11,351 nt of DNA from Betaproteobacteria bacterium (GTDB lineage: Bacteria > Pseudomonadota > Gammaproteobacteria > Burkholderiales > SG8-39). Positions 1 to 6,625 of this stretch are shown here, one piece after another; within the stretch, counting starts at the first letter, position 1, and each line of letters opens with the position of its first letter. The translations under genes and the position numbers were made by a program. Where the stretch lies: positions 1 through 11,351 of the forward strand of contig QYQC01000245.1 in NCBI GenBank assembly GCA_007280315.1. Direction: 5' to 3'. The notes beneath the pieces are model-generated. The model was not told the DNA's origin, did no database searches, and saw only the letters and a list, made by a program, of their open reading frames with translations.

Positions 1-822
1 CTTCAGCGCACGCTCCAGGCCTGCATGCGTGATCAATGGCATGTCCAGCCGCGCCATTGCTGCGTAGAAGGGATCGCACAATCTGGATGCCGGGTCCATG
101 CCCATCGCAGCCGGCAGCCACTTCACTGCGCGCGCCCCTTCGGCGACCGCGGCCTCCAGCTGCGCCACGCTGTCGCGGCGATACGGATGCACCGAGGCGA
201 CCCATTCGAAACGCGCTGCGTAGCGCCGCGCAATTTGCGCGGCGTAGCCATTGGGAACATACAGGCTGGTCTGTTCCCAGGACGCCGCCCCTGCCTCGGT
301 CACGCTCGCGTCGAGCGCAAACAGCAGCAGCTTCACTCCGGGCGGCATTTGCTGCAGCAGATGACGCAGGCGCTCGACGTAGCTCAGGTCGGCCTGCCCC
401 GGCGCATCGTTCGCACAAGCGGCGTTGGTGAAGAACCGGCGCTGCGCATACTGCAGCGGATCGAACCAGCGCTCCATCCCCGGATCGAGACGGATGCCGC
501 TGCCGGAATCGCCGTTGCCCTCAAGATGGCAGTGGCTGTCCCACACCTTTCCCGGATCTATGCCCTCCCAGGCAGCGCGCACCAGTTCGTGCCGGGCGAG
601 TACTTCGGGCAAAGCGGAAAGGCACGGATTGATGAAACCCTGCTCGGGCCAGTAGCGCCAGGCGGCGAGACCGACCGCCCCGAGCGCCGCGGCGCCTGAG
701 AGTCGAAGAAATTTTCTGCGGGAACGGCCCAGAATCGCTCGACTAGGTTGGCGAGTCCTTGATATAGCCCTTGAGCATGCGGTTCTCGAACGCCTGCTCC
801 TCCAGCACCGCCTTGGCCACAT
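1..822 (-). CDS. Tat-exported amidohydrolase family protein (3' end beyond window)
   Basis: This is an open minus-strand frame reaching the left edge, so the C-terminus is missing. The readable protein contains a textbook twin-arginine motif, SRRKFLRLSG, followed by a hydrophobic Ala/Gly/Leu stretch, which predicts Tat export to the periplasm. The mature part shows a DSHCHLEG motif (the HxH metal site of the amidohydrolase TIM barrel), a later VASVHPY and an LITHAG near the edge. These fit the metal-ligand histidines of the amidohydrolase_2 type. Substrate and reaction cannot be named. The start is uncertain. The only ATG in frame upstream of the Tat motif is at 822, inside the preceding CBS gene, giving an 80-base overlap and an Arg-rich leader. 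No GTG or TTG lies between, so a rare ATT or CTG start near 728-732 is the alternative. The gene follows the CBS gene on the same strand and is probably co-transcribed with it. The family call is fairly sure; the 5' boundary is not. Confidence 0.72.
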   Translation of the reverse strand, partial: MWPRRCWRSRRSRTACSRAISRTRQPSRAILGRSRRKFLRLSGAAALGAVGLAAWRYWPEQGFINPCLSALPEVLARHELVRAAWEGIDPGKVWDSHCHLEGNGDSGSGIRLDPGMERWFDPLQYAQRRFFTNAACANDAPGQADLSYVERLRHLLQQMPPGVKLLLFALDASVTEAGAASWEQTSLYVPNGYAAQIARRYAARFEWVASVHPYRRDSVAQLEAAVAEGARAVKWLPAAMGMDPASRLCDPFYAAMARLDMPLITHAGLERALK

Positions 823-1177
823 CGTGAAACGAGAGGACGCCGATCAGTGCGGCGTCTTCCACCACCGGCATATAGCGAATGTGGTGCTCCAGCATCACGC
901 TGCGCAGCTCGTCCACTTCGACATTCGGCGCGATGGTCCGCGGATTCTTGACCATGATGCTGTCTACACGCATGCCCTGAATCGAGCCTTTGCTCCGGTG
1001 CAGGGCCTGCAGGACTTCGCGAAAAGTCAGCATGCCCACCAGGATCCCCTGACTCATCACCACCAGCGAACCGATGTCTTTCTCCGACATGATGCTGACG
1101 GCATCGCTCACCATCCCGTCCGGCGCGATGGTGATCAGCAGGCTGCCCTTTATTCTGAGAATTTCCCGCAGATGCAT
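743..1177 (-). CDS. Tandem CBS-domain protein, 144 aa
   Basis: This is a short protein made almost entirely of two CBS domains (about residues 8-65 and 73-130). CBS pairs form a Bateman module that commonly binds adenosyl ligands such as AMP, ATP or SAM and acts as an energy or ligand sensor. Typical CBS features are visible: GSLVVMSQGILVGMLTFREV in the first repeat and IRYMPVVEDAALIGVLSFHDV in the second. No catalytic or membrane domain is attached, so it is a stand-alone CBS protein with no assignable target. The ATG at 1177 has a good Shine-Dalgarno GGAG (1186-1189) eight bases upstream. It lies 117 bases downstream of mlaF on the same strand, and the amidohydrolase frame overlaps its 3' end. 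I cannot tell from sequence whether it shares the mlaF transcript or has its own promoter in 1178-1294. The domain call is secure and the role is unknown. Confidence 0.88.
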   Translation of the reverse strand: MHLREILRIKGSLLITIAPDGMVSDAVSIMSEKDIGSLVVMSQGILVGMLTFREVLQALHRSKGSIQGMRVDSIMVKNPRTIAPNVEVDELRSVMLEHHIRYMPVVEDAALIGVLSFHDVAKAVLEEQAFENRMLKGYIKDSPT

Positions 1178-1294
1178 GATGTGTTCTCCCCGACCGGTCC
1201 CTGGCTACAGTTTAGTCCAAGCCGAAAGCGCGTACCAGCCCTGAAAACAACGACTGCTCGCGCTGCGCGCTCAGGTGCCAGCCTGGGGATTGCG

Positions 1295-2113
1295 CTACGC
1301 GCGGCGCTGTTCCAGACCGAGCTGCTCTGCGATCGGCTGCGCCGGATAGTGAAACGGTATAGGCCCATCCGGCTCTGCGTGAACGAACTGGCGCACCACC
1401 GGATTATCCGAAGCCAGCATTTCGTCGGGCGTGCCTTCGCCGACGACCACGCCGTCGGCAATGACGTACAGGTAATCGACCAGCTTGAGCGACTCGCTCA
1501 CATCGTAGGTGACTATGATCGAAGTGGTGCCCAAGGCGTCGTTCAGGCGCCGGATCAAATCGGCGATGACGTTGAGCGAAATCGGATCCAATCCGGCGAA
1601 AGGCTCGTCGTACATCGCCAGCATCGGATCGTGAACAATTGCGCGAGCGAGCGCGACGCGGCGCGCCATGCCCCCGGAAAGTTCGCTCGGCATGAGCGCG
1701 CGCGCGCCGCGCAGCCCGACCACATGCAGCTTCATCAGAATCAGGGAACGAATCAGTTCTTCCGGCAGATCGGAATTTTCACGCAGCGGAAACGCAACAT
1801 TGTCGTACACCGACAGATCGGTGAACAGTCCGCCTGCCTGAAACATCATGCCCATCTTGCGCCGCAACTGGTACAGGCCGTCGGTGTCGAGTTCGTGCAC
1901 CGACTGGCCATCGACCCTGACTGATCCCCGCGCAGGTTTCTCCTGGCCGCCGATCAGCCGCAGCAGCGTGGACTTGCCACAGCCGCTCGCCCCGAGAATG
2001 GCGACCACCTTGCCGCGCGGAATCCTGAGGTTGAGTCCTTTGAGAATTTTGCGTCCGCCATAGCCGAACTCAAGATCGGAGATTTCAACCAGGTTGTCGG
2101 AGAAGGTGTTCAT
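1295..2113 (-). CDS. mlaF: MlaF-type ABC transporter ATP-binding protein
   Basis: This 272-residue protein is the nucleotide-binding subunit expected for the Mla system, which moves phospholipids between the outer and inner membranes through the MlaFEDB complex. Motifs in order are Walker A GASGCGKS (41-48), Q-loop MMFQAGGLFTDLSVYDNVAF with Q92, signature ELSGGMARR (144-152), Walker B LAMYDEP with E170, and D-loop AGLDP. The segments LFTDLSVYDNVAFPLRE and VGLRGARALMPSELSGGMARR closely resemble E. coli MlaF (about 269 residues), as does the C-terminal DGPIPFHYPA. The usual H-loop histidine is a tyrosine (VTYDV, Y203). The ATG at 2113 was chosen because homology starts there; the frame stays open to 2251 but the extra residues are not family-like. 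No clear Shine-Dalgarno precedes it. The next gene downstream is a CBS protein, not mlaE, so the partner permease must be encoded elsewhere. It is divergent from srkA, 121 bases apart. Confidence 0.88.
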   Translation of the reverse strand: MNTFSDNLVEISDLEFGYGGRKILKGLNLRIPRGKVVAILGASGCGKSTLLRLIGGQEKPARGSVRVDGQSVHELDTDGLYQLRRKMGMMFQAGGLFTDLSVYDNVAFPLRENSDLPEELIRSLILMKLHVVGLRGARALMPSELSGGMARRVALARAIVHDPMLAMYDEPFAGLDPISLNVIADLIRRLNDALGTTSIIVTYDVSESLKLVDYLYVIADGVVVGEGTPDEMLASDNPVVRQFVHAEPDGPIPFHYPAQPIAEQLGLEQRRA

Positions 2114-2147
2114 CGAGATGGGGAGCCACAGCGAAAGGGTTTCCGCG

Positions 2148-2153
2148 ATTTTA
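2148..2153 (-). promoter_or_regulatory. Candidate -10 element for mlaF
   Basis: The minus strand reads TAAAAT here, five of six matches to the sigma-70 -10 consensus, about 35 bases upstream of the mlaF ATG. No convincing -35 hexamer sits 16-18 bases further upstream. The placement in a divergent intergenic region is sensible, but the assignment is tentative. Confidence 0.35.
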
Positions 2154-2222
2154 CACGGCTTCGCGCGCAAACATGACCGGGCCCAAGGCCATTGCTTCGA
2201 AACGGCGTCGAGCCTCACCCCG

Positions 2223-2228
2223 TACAAT
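2223..2228 (+). promoter_or_regulatory. Candidate -10 element for srkA, possible leaderless start
   Basis: The plus strand reads TACAAT, five of six to the -10 consensus, only six bases before the ATG at 2235. If used, transcription would begin at or very near the start codon and give a leaderless mRNA. This agrees with the lack of a Shine-Dalgarno before this ATG. The expected -35 position (about 2200-2205, AAACGG) is poor. Confidence 0.3.
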
Positions 2229-2234
2229 GGGCGC

Positions 2235-3257
2235 ATGGATACCATAAGCACTGCGCCCTACACCGGGCTCACACCGGAATGCGTGTTCGACGCACTCGAC
2301 AGCATTGGGCTGCGCGGCGACGGACGCCTGCTCGGCCTGAACAGCTACGAAAACCGCGTATATCAGATCTGGCTAGAGGAGGCGCCTGCAGCGGACCCCG
2401 CTTCCGGCGTGGTGGTGGCGAAATTCTATCGCCCTGAGCGCTGGAGCGAGGCGCAGATAATCGAAGAGCACGAATTCGTGCACGAACTCGCCGAACGCGA
2501 GCTTCCGGTTGTTGCGCCGCTTGCTCACGAAGGCAGAACGCTGCACCGGTTCGGCGGCTATCGCTTTGCCGTGTATCCCAAGCGCGGCGGCCGCGCGCCA
2601 GAACTGGAAGACCGCGAGACGCTGGAGTGGATGGGTCGTTTCATCGGCCGCATTCACGCGGTGGGCGCACTTGCGCCGTTTGTTGCACGGCCGGCGCTGA
2701 ACCTCGAAACCTTCGGCATGGAACCGCGCGATTATCTGCTCGCCCACGGCTTCATTCCTGCCGACCTGCTGGCGGCATGGAGCAGCGTGGTGGCGCAGGC
2801 ACTCGAGGGCGTGAGCCGCTGTTACGCGCGTGCCGGCGCGGTGAAAAGCCTCAGGCTGCACGGCGACTGTCACGCCGGCAACGTGCTCTGGACGGAAAAC
2901 ACCGAGAACCGCGGGCCGCATTTCGTCGACTTTGACGACGCACGCATGGGACCCGCGGTGCAGGATCTGTGGATGCTGCTCTCGGGCGAGCGCTCCGCGA
3001 TGGTGCGCCAGCTAGCCGATGTGCTCGCCGGTTACGAGGATTTTCACGAATTCGACGCGCGCGAACTGCATCTGGTGGAGGCGCTGCGCACGCTGCGCCT
3101 CATCCACTATTCGGCCTGGGTCGCGCGGCGCTGGGACGACCCCGCCTTCCCAACTGCGTTTCCCTGGTTCAACACGCAGCGTTACTGGCAGGACAGGATT
3201 CTGGAGTTGCGCGAGCAGATCGCGCTCATGGACGAGCCGCCGTTGTGGCAGTCGTAA
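2235..3257 (+). CDS. srkA: SrkA/YihE-type stress response protein kinase
   Basis: This 340-residue cytoplasmic protein has the choline/aminoglycoside-kinase fold of the SrkA (YihE, RdoA) family, Ser/Thr protein kinases that in E. coli protect against stress-induced death. Visible motifs are an N-terminal LNSYENRVYQIW strand pair, VVAKFYRPERWS with the probable ATP-binding lysine K63, the catalytic loop LHGDCHAGNVLW (208-219; D211 catalytic, N216 metal-binding), and HFVDFDDARMGPAVQDLWML (229-248) with the metal-binding acidic residues. The length is close to the E. coli protein (328). The ATG at 2235 was chosen because family similarity begins there; the frame is open back to 2094 but those residues would overlap the divergent mlaF start and look non-coding. 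The gene is divergent from mlaF and convergent with mtrB. Its last 22-23 codons are duplicated just downstream (3313-3380). Confidence 0.9.
   Translation: MDTISTAPYTGLTPECVFDALDSIGLRGDGRLLGLNSYENRVYQIWLEEAPAADPASGVVVAKFYRPERWSEAQIIEEHEFVHELAERELPVVAPLAHEGRTLHRFGGYRFAVYPKRGGRAPELEDRETLEWMGRFIGRIHAVGALAPFVARPALNLETFGMEPRDYLLAHGFIPADLLAAWSSVVAQALEGVSRCYARAGAVKSLRLHGDCHAGNVLWTENTENRGPHFVDFDDARMGPAVQDLWMLLSGERSAMVRQLADVLAGYEDFHEFDARELHLVEALRTLRLIHYSAWVARRWDDPAFPTAFPWFNTQRYWQDRILELREQIALMDEPPLWQS
3188..3255 (+). repeat. Direct repeat copy 1: 3' end of srkA
   Basis: These 68 bases code for the last residues of SrkA, ending with the first base of its TAA stop. They recur 125 bases downstream at 3313-3380 with a single difference (G at 3245, A at 3370), which would be a synonymous TTG to TTA change. 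Confidence 0.95.
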
Positions 3258-3278
3258 TCAAAACTGACTTGGGGGATC

Positions 3279-3302
3279 AACAAGGGGGCGTGCCCCCTTG
3301 TT
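3279..3302. repeat. Strong hairpin between the two srkA-tail copies
   Basis: The sequence AACAAGGGGG (3279-3288), loop CGTG, then CCCCCTTGTT (3293-3302) forms a perfect 10-bp stem. It lies in the 57-base spacer between the two srkA tail copies, just after the srkA stop. Neither side carries a T-run, so it is not a classical intrinsic terminator. It may stabilise the 3' end of the srkA mRNA or be an interspersed palindromic element. Confidence 0.75.
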
Positions 3303-3312
3303 CCATGCCGGC

Positions 3313-3380
3313 GCAGGACAGGATTCTGGAGTTGCGCGAGCAGATCGCGCTCATGGACGAGCCGCCGTTATGGCAGTCGT
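3313..3380 (+). repeat. Direct repeat copy 2: duplicated srkA 3' end (non-functional fragment)
   Basis: This is a second copy of the final 68 bases of srkA (67 of 68 identical). It is followed directly by GA, so its stop would be TGA where the first copy has TAA. It has no start codon or ribosome binding site and is out of frame with srkA (offset 125), so it is a gene fragment. A longer open frame (2969-3382) runs through it in another reading frame but is not believable as a gene. Confidence 0.93.
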
Positions 3381-3398
3381 GAATTCGTAACAGATGTT

Positions 3399-3479
3399 TC
3401 GGGGCGGGGGCGCCCCTCCTACAACTTCGTCGGAATGCGCGAACTGTGCGGGGTTGTAGGAAGCCCGCCCCCGGGCCGA
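3399..3479. repeat. REP-doublet (REPIN-like) inverted repeat
   Basis: Two inverted arms, 3399-3425 and 3453-3479, pair over 27 positions with 22 matches, around a 27-base loop. The inner nine bases (TCCTACAAC / GTTGTAGGA) pair perfectly. Each arm also has its own small GC-rich palindrome: GGGGCGCCCC at 3407-3416, and GCCC with GGGC at 3463-3476. The GTAGGA core with an adjacent GC palindrome, in head-to-head doublet form, is the layout of REP sequences and REPINs. Its position in the gap between convergent genes also fits. It may block transcription or stabilise mRNA from both sides, since no other terminator is visible for mtrB. Confidence 0.65.
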
Positions 3480-3489
3480 CCGGCGTTTG

Positions 3490-5586
3490 CTAGAACTTGT
3501 ATCTCAGCGACAACCTTAGAACATTGACGTTGTATTGCGGCGCCTGCAGACCCAGAGTCAGGACATTCGGGATGGTGCTGGGCGCCACACCCTCCAGCAT
3601 CCAGTCCCGGCTTGAGTAGCGCTCAATCCAGTATCCCGCCTGTAACGACAGATTTTCCTTCAACTTGTACGCGGCATACAGCTTCAGGCTGTCGAGCGAA
3701 GCGGTGACGTGGGGAAACGCGGGATTCGACGCGCCGGTGTTGACGTTGATTTCGCTGCGCGAACGCGTAGTCGCGTAATCCGCGCCCAGGTCGAGTTTGT
3801 CCGGAATTGCCGCGTGCTTTACCCCGAGGCCGAAGGTATCGATCGTGTCCTTGTTGTCCGCGTTCCAATCCGGCAGCGAAAACGCCTGGCTGCCGGCCTG
3901 CTTCGACTTGATTTCCTGGCGGTTCGCGAACAGGTGCAGCCTGGTGCGCTCCGACACCGTCAGCGACAGATCGGCATTCAGGTTGACGTCCTTGGCACGG
4001 CTGAGGCCGATGGTCGATTCTGAATACTTGTCTTCGGACGATTCGAAACCGAGCCCGATATTGGCCCGTTCCCCGACGGCAAAATCGGCGCGCAATCCCG
4101 CCGTTTCCCGGTTGCGATTCGCCATGTTGAATCTTCGCAGCAGGGGATTCTCGGGCGGTGTGATGCCGGGTTGCGCGAGGAAACTGCCTGAATTCCTGCG
4201 CTCGGCGTGCGCGAGCTTGAGGCTCAGATCGACCAGATTCAGCACACGGGTGCCGAGTTTACCCCAAGCCGTGCTTTCGCGCGTGGTGTCGACCTCCTGC
4301 AACGTACGCTTGTTTGAATCGAAATCCGCGCCGACCGTACCCCTCAGGCTCGCCGACACTTTGTAATCAGCGCTCAGTTTGACTTTGTCCTGCTTGAAAC
4401 TGTAGGGCAGATTCGTCCGCGCCGCCACGCCGGAGAACATGTCTGTCACTACATAGGAATAGGCGGCCTGCGGCGTGCGGTTATCGCGATCGTTGTGCGT
4501 GTACGCCGCGCTGAGGCGCAGCCGCTCGTTGACTGCCGAACTGAGTTTCAGGCCGGCGTCTAGCGTGGCCACGCGCGCGTCGGGGGAACTCCCCGGAATT
4601 GCCGCTGCCGCCAGCGTCGCATTCTGCGTGAACGGAAGGAAATTGTCGCTTTGTGTTCCGCGCCCGACGGCAACATCGCCGCTTAAGCGCGTTCTGTCGC
4701 TGAACTGGTAGCCGGCGCTGGCCGAGACCTGGTGAAACTGGTTGTCCGGCGGCAACGCCAGCTGGCCGCGGGTTTCGCCGGCGATCGGCGCATACGCATC
4801 CTGCCAGATAAGCGCATGATTGCTGTTGCGAAACTTCGAGCCGTAATAGGCGAGCTTGAGTTGAAACTTCTTGCTGGCGTATGAAGCCGATGCATCCATC
4901 TGGTCGGTGATGTAGTCTACCGGCTCGACCAGTTGTGTCGAGTTGACAAAGAAAGCACCGCCAGTGCGCAGGATATTTCCCTCGCGCGTGTCATGGCGAA
5001 AGTTGACCGCGTATTCCCATTCCTTGGTGCGATTCCATGACGCCCCCACGCCCAGTTGTTTCCGCTGCACAGCCAGATCGACTGATTGCATTGCACCCGC
5101 CAGCGGCATGGCAGCTGTCGTGGCGGAGGCGAACCCAGCCGGCAGGGTGAGCGAGGCGCCGCCGCTGCCGGCGTAGGGTGTGAGCGCCCGGTCCCAGATG
5201 CGGTGGAGCGACTCATCGTACTTGAATCGCAGTTTGTAGCTGCCTTGTTTTCCGCCTTCGGCTTCCATCGACTGCGTCTTCAGGCCGAGATTTGACGCAT
5301 CGAGATTCCAGTAGGTCCCGTCCTCGTTGCGCGAGCGCACCGCGCCATCGCCGATCAAGAAAGCGCCCTTTCTGTACAGCCCGTTGTACTGGCCGAATTC
5401 GGCCGACTTGTCCGACACCGATCCCGCAACCGCGTCCGCGGTTCCGCTGATTCCTTGCTCGAATTTGCAGGACTCGCATTTCCACTTCGACATATCGACC
5501 GCGGCCTCGCCGGCAACGTCCGCAGTCGCGGTCGAGGAAAGCGCAGACAGCGCGCACAGCAATAGCAGCGGATTTGAAGGCTTCAT
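3490..5586 (-). CDS. mtrB: MtrB-type outer-membrane beta-barrel (MtrB/PioB family decaheme-associated)
   Basis: This 698-residue protein, nearly the length of Shewanella MtrB (697), forms the outer-membrane barrel that sheathes the MtrA decaheme cytochrome and lets electrons cross the membrane. It begins with a Sec signal peptide (hydrophobic LLLLCALSALSS, likely cleavage after TATA near residue 22). An N-terminal CESC (C37, C40) corresponds to the CXXC of metal-reducer MtrB proteins. The rest is a long series of alternating amphipathic strands rich in aromatic residues, such as YKLRFKYDES, LKLAYYGSKF and LSLQAGYWIERY. The C-terminus, LSLRYKF, is the terminal-Phe signal recognised by the BAM insertion machinery. 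There is no heme motif. The ATG at 5586 has AGGA (5594-5597) seven bases upstream. It is the last gene of the mtrC-mtrA-mtrB operon, 36 bases after mtrA, and ends just before the REPIN-like repeat. Confidence 0.93.
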   Translation of the reverse strand: MKPSNPLLLLCALSALSSTATADVAGEAAVDMSKWKCESCKFEQGISGTADAVAGSVSDKSAEFGQYNGLYRKGAFLIGDGAVRSRNEDGTYWNLDASNLGLKTQSMEAEGGKQGSYKLRFKYDESLHRIWDRALTPYAGSGGASLTLPAGFASATTAAMPLAGAMQSVDLAVQRKQLGVGASWNRTKEWEYAVNFRHDTREGNILRTGGAFFVNSTQLVEPVDYITDQMDASASYASKKFQLKLAYYGSKFRNSNHALIWQDAYAPIAGETRGQLALPPDNQFHQVSASAGYQFSDRTRLSGDVAVGRGTQSDNFLPFTQNATLAAAAIPGSSPDARVATLDAGLKLSSAVNERLRLSAAYTHNDRDNRTPQAAYSYVVTDMFSGVAARTNLPYSFKQDKVKLSADYKVSASLRGTVGADFDSNKRTLQEVDTTRESTAWGKLGTRVLNLVDLSLKLAHAERRNSGSFLAQPGITPPENPLLRRFNMANRNRETAGLRADFAVGERANIGLGFESSEDKYSESTIGLSRAKDVNLNADLSLTVSERTRLHLFANRQEIKSKQAGSQAFSLPDWNADNKDTIDTFGLGVKHAAIPDKLDLGADYATTRSRSEINVNTGASNPAFPHVTASLDSLKLYAAYKLKENLSLQAGYWIERYSSRDWMLEGVAPSTIPNVLTLGLQAPQYNVNVLRLSLRYKF

Positions 5587-5593
5587 GTACTTG

Positions 5594-5597
5594 TCCT
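5594..5597 (-). promoter_or_regulatory. Shine-Dalgarno of mtrB
   Basis: AGGA on the minus strand, seven bases before the ATG at 5586, fixes the mtrB start and lies inside the 36-base mtrA-mtrB gap. Confidence 0.6.
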
Positions 5598-5622
5598 GTT
5601 TTGATTGCGGCTTGACGCGCTG

Positions 5623-6594
5623 CTAGCGCATCAGCTTGACCCCAGACGGGTGGTTCGATCCGTGAATCTGCGAATGACAATTGAGGCAGCTGCCGGCGAG
5701 CAGGAAGGCCGTTCCGCCCCCCCCTCCTCCGGGCAGCCCGGCTGGCGTACGTGCCACAGACGGATGCCCCGCTACCGAATGACATTGCTGGCACAGCAAC
5801 GGCGGATTCTTTTTCAAGCGCGCCTGATTGACCGAGCCATGCGGGTGGTGACACGAAGTGCAGTCCTCCGCCACCGGTGCGTGCTCCCACAGGAACGGGC
5901 CGCGCTTTTCCGCGTGGCAGGTGTAGCAGGTTTGATTCACCGTCGGCTTCACCAGCAGCCCCGCGGCATTCGAGCCATGCGCGTTGTGACAGTCGCTGCA
6001 CGTCATTTTGCCGAAACGCACCGCATGCGTCGACGGCTTGGAAAAATCGGCGCGTTCCTTGCGGTGGCATTTGTAGCAGACATCCGGCTGGGTGGCGGTT
6101 GCGAGCACCGGGTCGCGCTCGGCGTGAATTTTGTGGCAGCTGCTGCAGGCGACATTATTGCTGTCGTGCGTACTGGCGTGCCAGCCGGTGCGCGCGTTGC
6201 CCTGGTGACATTCCAGGCAGAACTTGTTGCGCTGCTGCGGCGTCAGAAACGACTTCGACTTGAAGCTGTTGATGCCATCCGGGCCACCGCCCGCTTCGAA
6301 ATGTTTCTTTCCCGGTCCGTGGCAAGCCTCGCATTGCAGGCCACCGGGTCCAAAGGGCGCGCGCTTGTCGGCGCGATTGGCATGCTTGGTCTTGAAAATC
6401 GCGAACACCGGAAAATCGCCGCCCTCGACGTGGCACATGAGGCAGGTGTCGGCGCCGGTTTCGGTGTACTCGGTGCCCAGGCTGGGCGGTGGCGCGGGCG
6501 GCTCGGCGGTCTTGTCGGCGGGTTTATCCGCTGCCCCTGCGCAAAACGCGAAGCCGGACAGCAGCGCGGCAAATAGAAGTTTCTTGAGTGTCAT
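5623..6594 (-). CDS. mtrA: MtrA/DmsE-type periplasmic decaheme c-type cytochrome
   Basis: This 323-residue cytochrome (Shewanella MtrA is 333) carries electrons from periplasmic donors through the MtrB barrel to the surface cytochromes. A Sec signal peptide (KKLLFAALLSGFAFCAGA, cut near residue 21) is followed by a Pro-rich linker (EPPAPPP). Ten CXXCH motifs start at residues 51, 88, 126, 150, 173, 199, 223, 245, 268 and 303. The even spacing over a short chain is typical of MtrA/MtoA/PioA, and HxxHG-type distal ligands such as CHNAHG and CHHPHG are visible. A run of six glycines (289-294), coded by an eight-G tract, separates hemes 9 and 10. The ATG at 6594 has a modest GGAC about eight bases upstream. 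It lies 31 bases after the decaheme lipoprotein gene and 36 before mtrB, which implies one operon. MtoA, its homologue in iron oxidisers, cannot be excluded by sequence, but the two neighbouring surface decaheme genes favour the MtrCAB type. Confidence 0.95.
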   Translation of the reverse strand: MTLKKLLFAALLSGFAFCAGAADKPADKTAEPPAPPPSLGTEYTETGADTCLMCHVEGGDFPVFAIFKTKHANRADKRAPFGPGGLQCEACHGPGKKHFEAGGGPDGINSFKSKSFLTPQQRNKFCLECHQGNARTGWHASTHDSNNVACSSCHKIHAERDPVLATATQPDVCYKCHRKERADFSKPSTHAVRFGKMTCSDCHNAHGSNAAGLLVKPTVNQTCYTCHAEKRGPFLWEHAPVAEDCTSCHHPHGSVNQARLKKNPPLLCQQCHSVAGHPSVARTPAGLPGGGGGGTAFLLAGSCLNCHSQIHGSNHPSGVKLMR

Positions 6595-6625
6595 CGTTGT
6601 CTGTCCGTTTGTTCGGTCGTGACTG

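Noticed and set aside
25..699. Plus-strand open frame of 224 codons
   Set aside because: It is antisense to the amidohydrolase, whose minus-strand frame shows a Tat signal and metal-site motifs; the plus frame shows only Arg/Pro/His-rich low-information sequence.
824..1924. Long plus-strand open frame of 366 codons
   Set aside because: It is antisense to mlaF and the CBS gene, both with clear family motifs. Its His/Arg/Gln-rich product has no recognisable domain.
3279..3302. Hairpin as an intrinsic terminator of srkA or mtrB
   Set aside because: The stem is strong but neither strand has a T-run after it.
3188..3380. Target-site duplication of an insertion sequence
   Set aside because: The 68-base repeat is far longer than usual target duplications and the 57-base spacer has no transposase or terminal inverted repeats, so a partial duplication is the safer reading.
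2969..3382. Plus-strand frame ending in the duplicated srkA tail
   Set aside because: It runs inside srkA in another frame and reaches the second tail copy only because the 125-base offset shifts the frame. It has no plausible start and no domain in its first part.
5605..6576. Long plus-strand open frame opposite mtrA
   Set aside because: It mirrors the cytochrome gene base for base; the minus frame has ten CXXCH motifs and a signal peptide.
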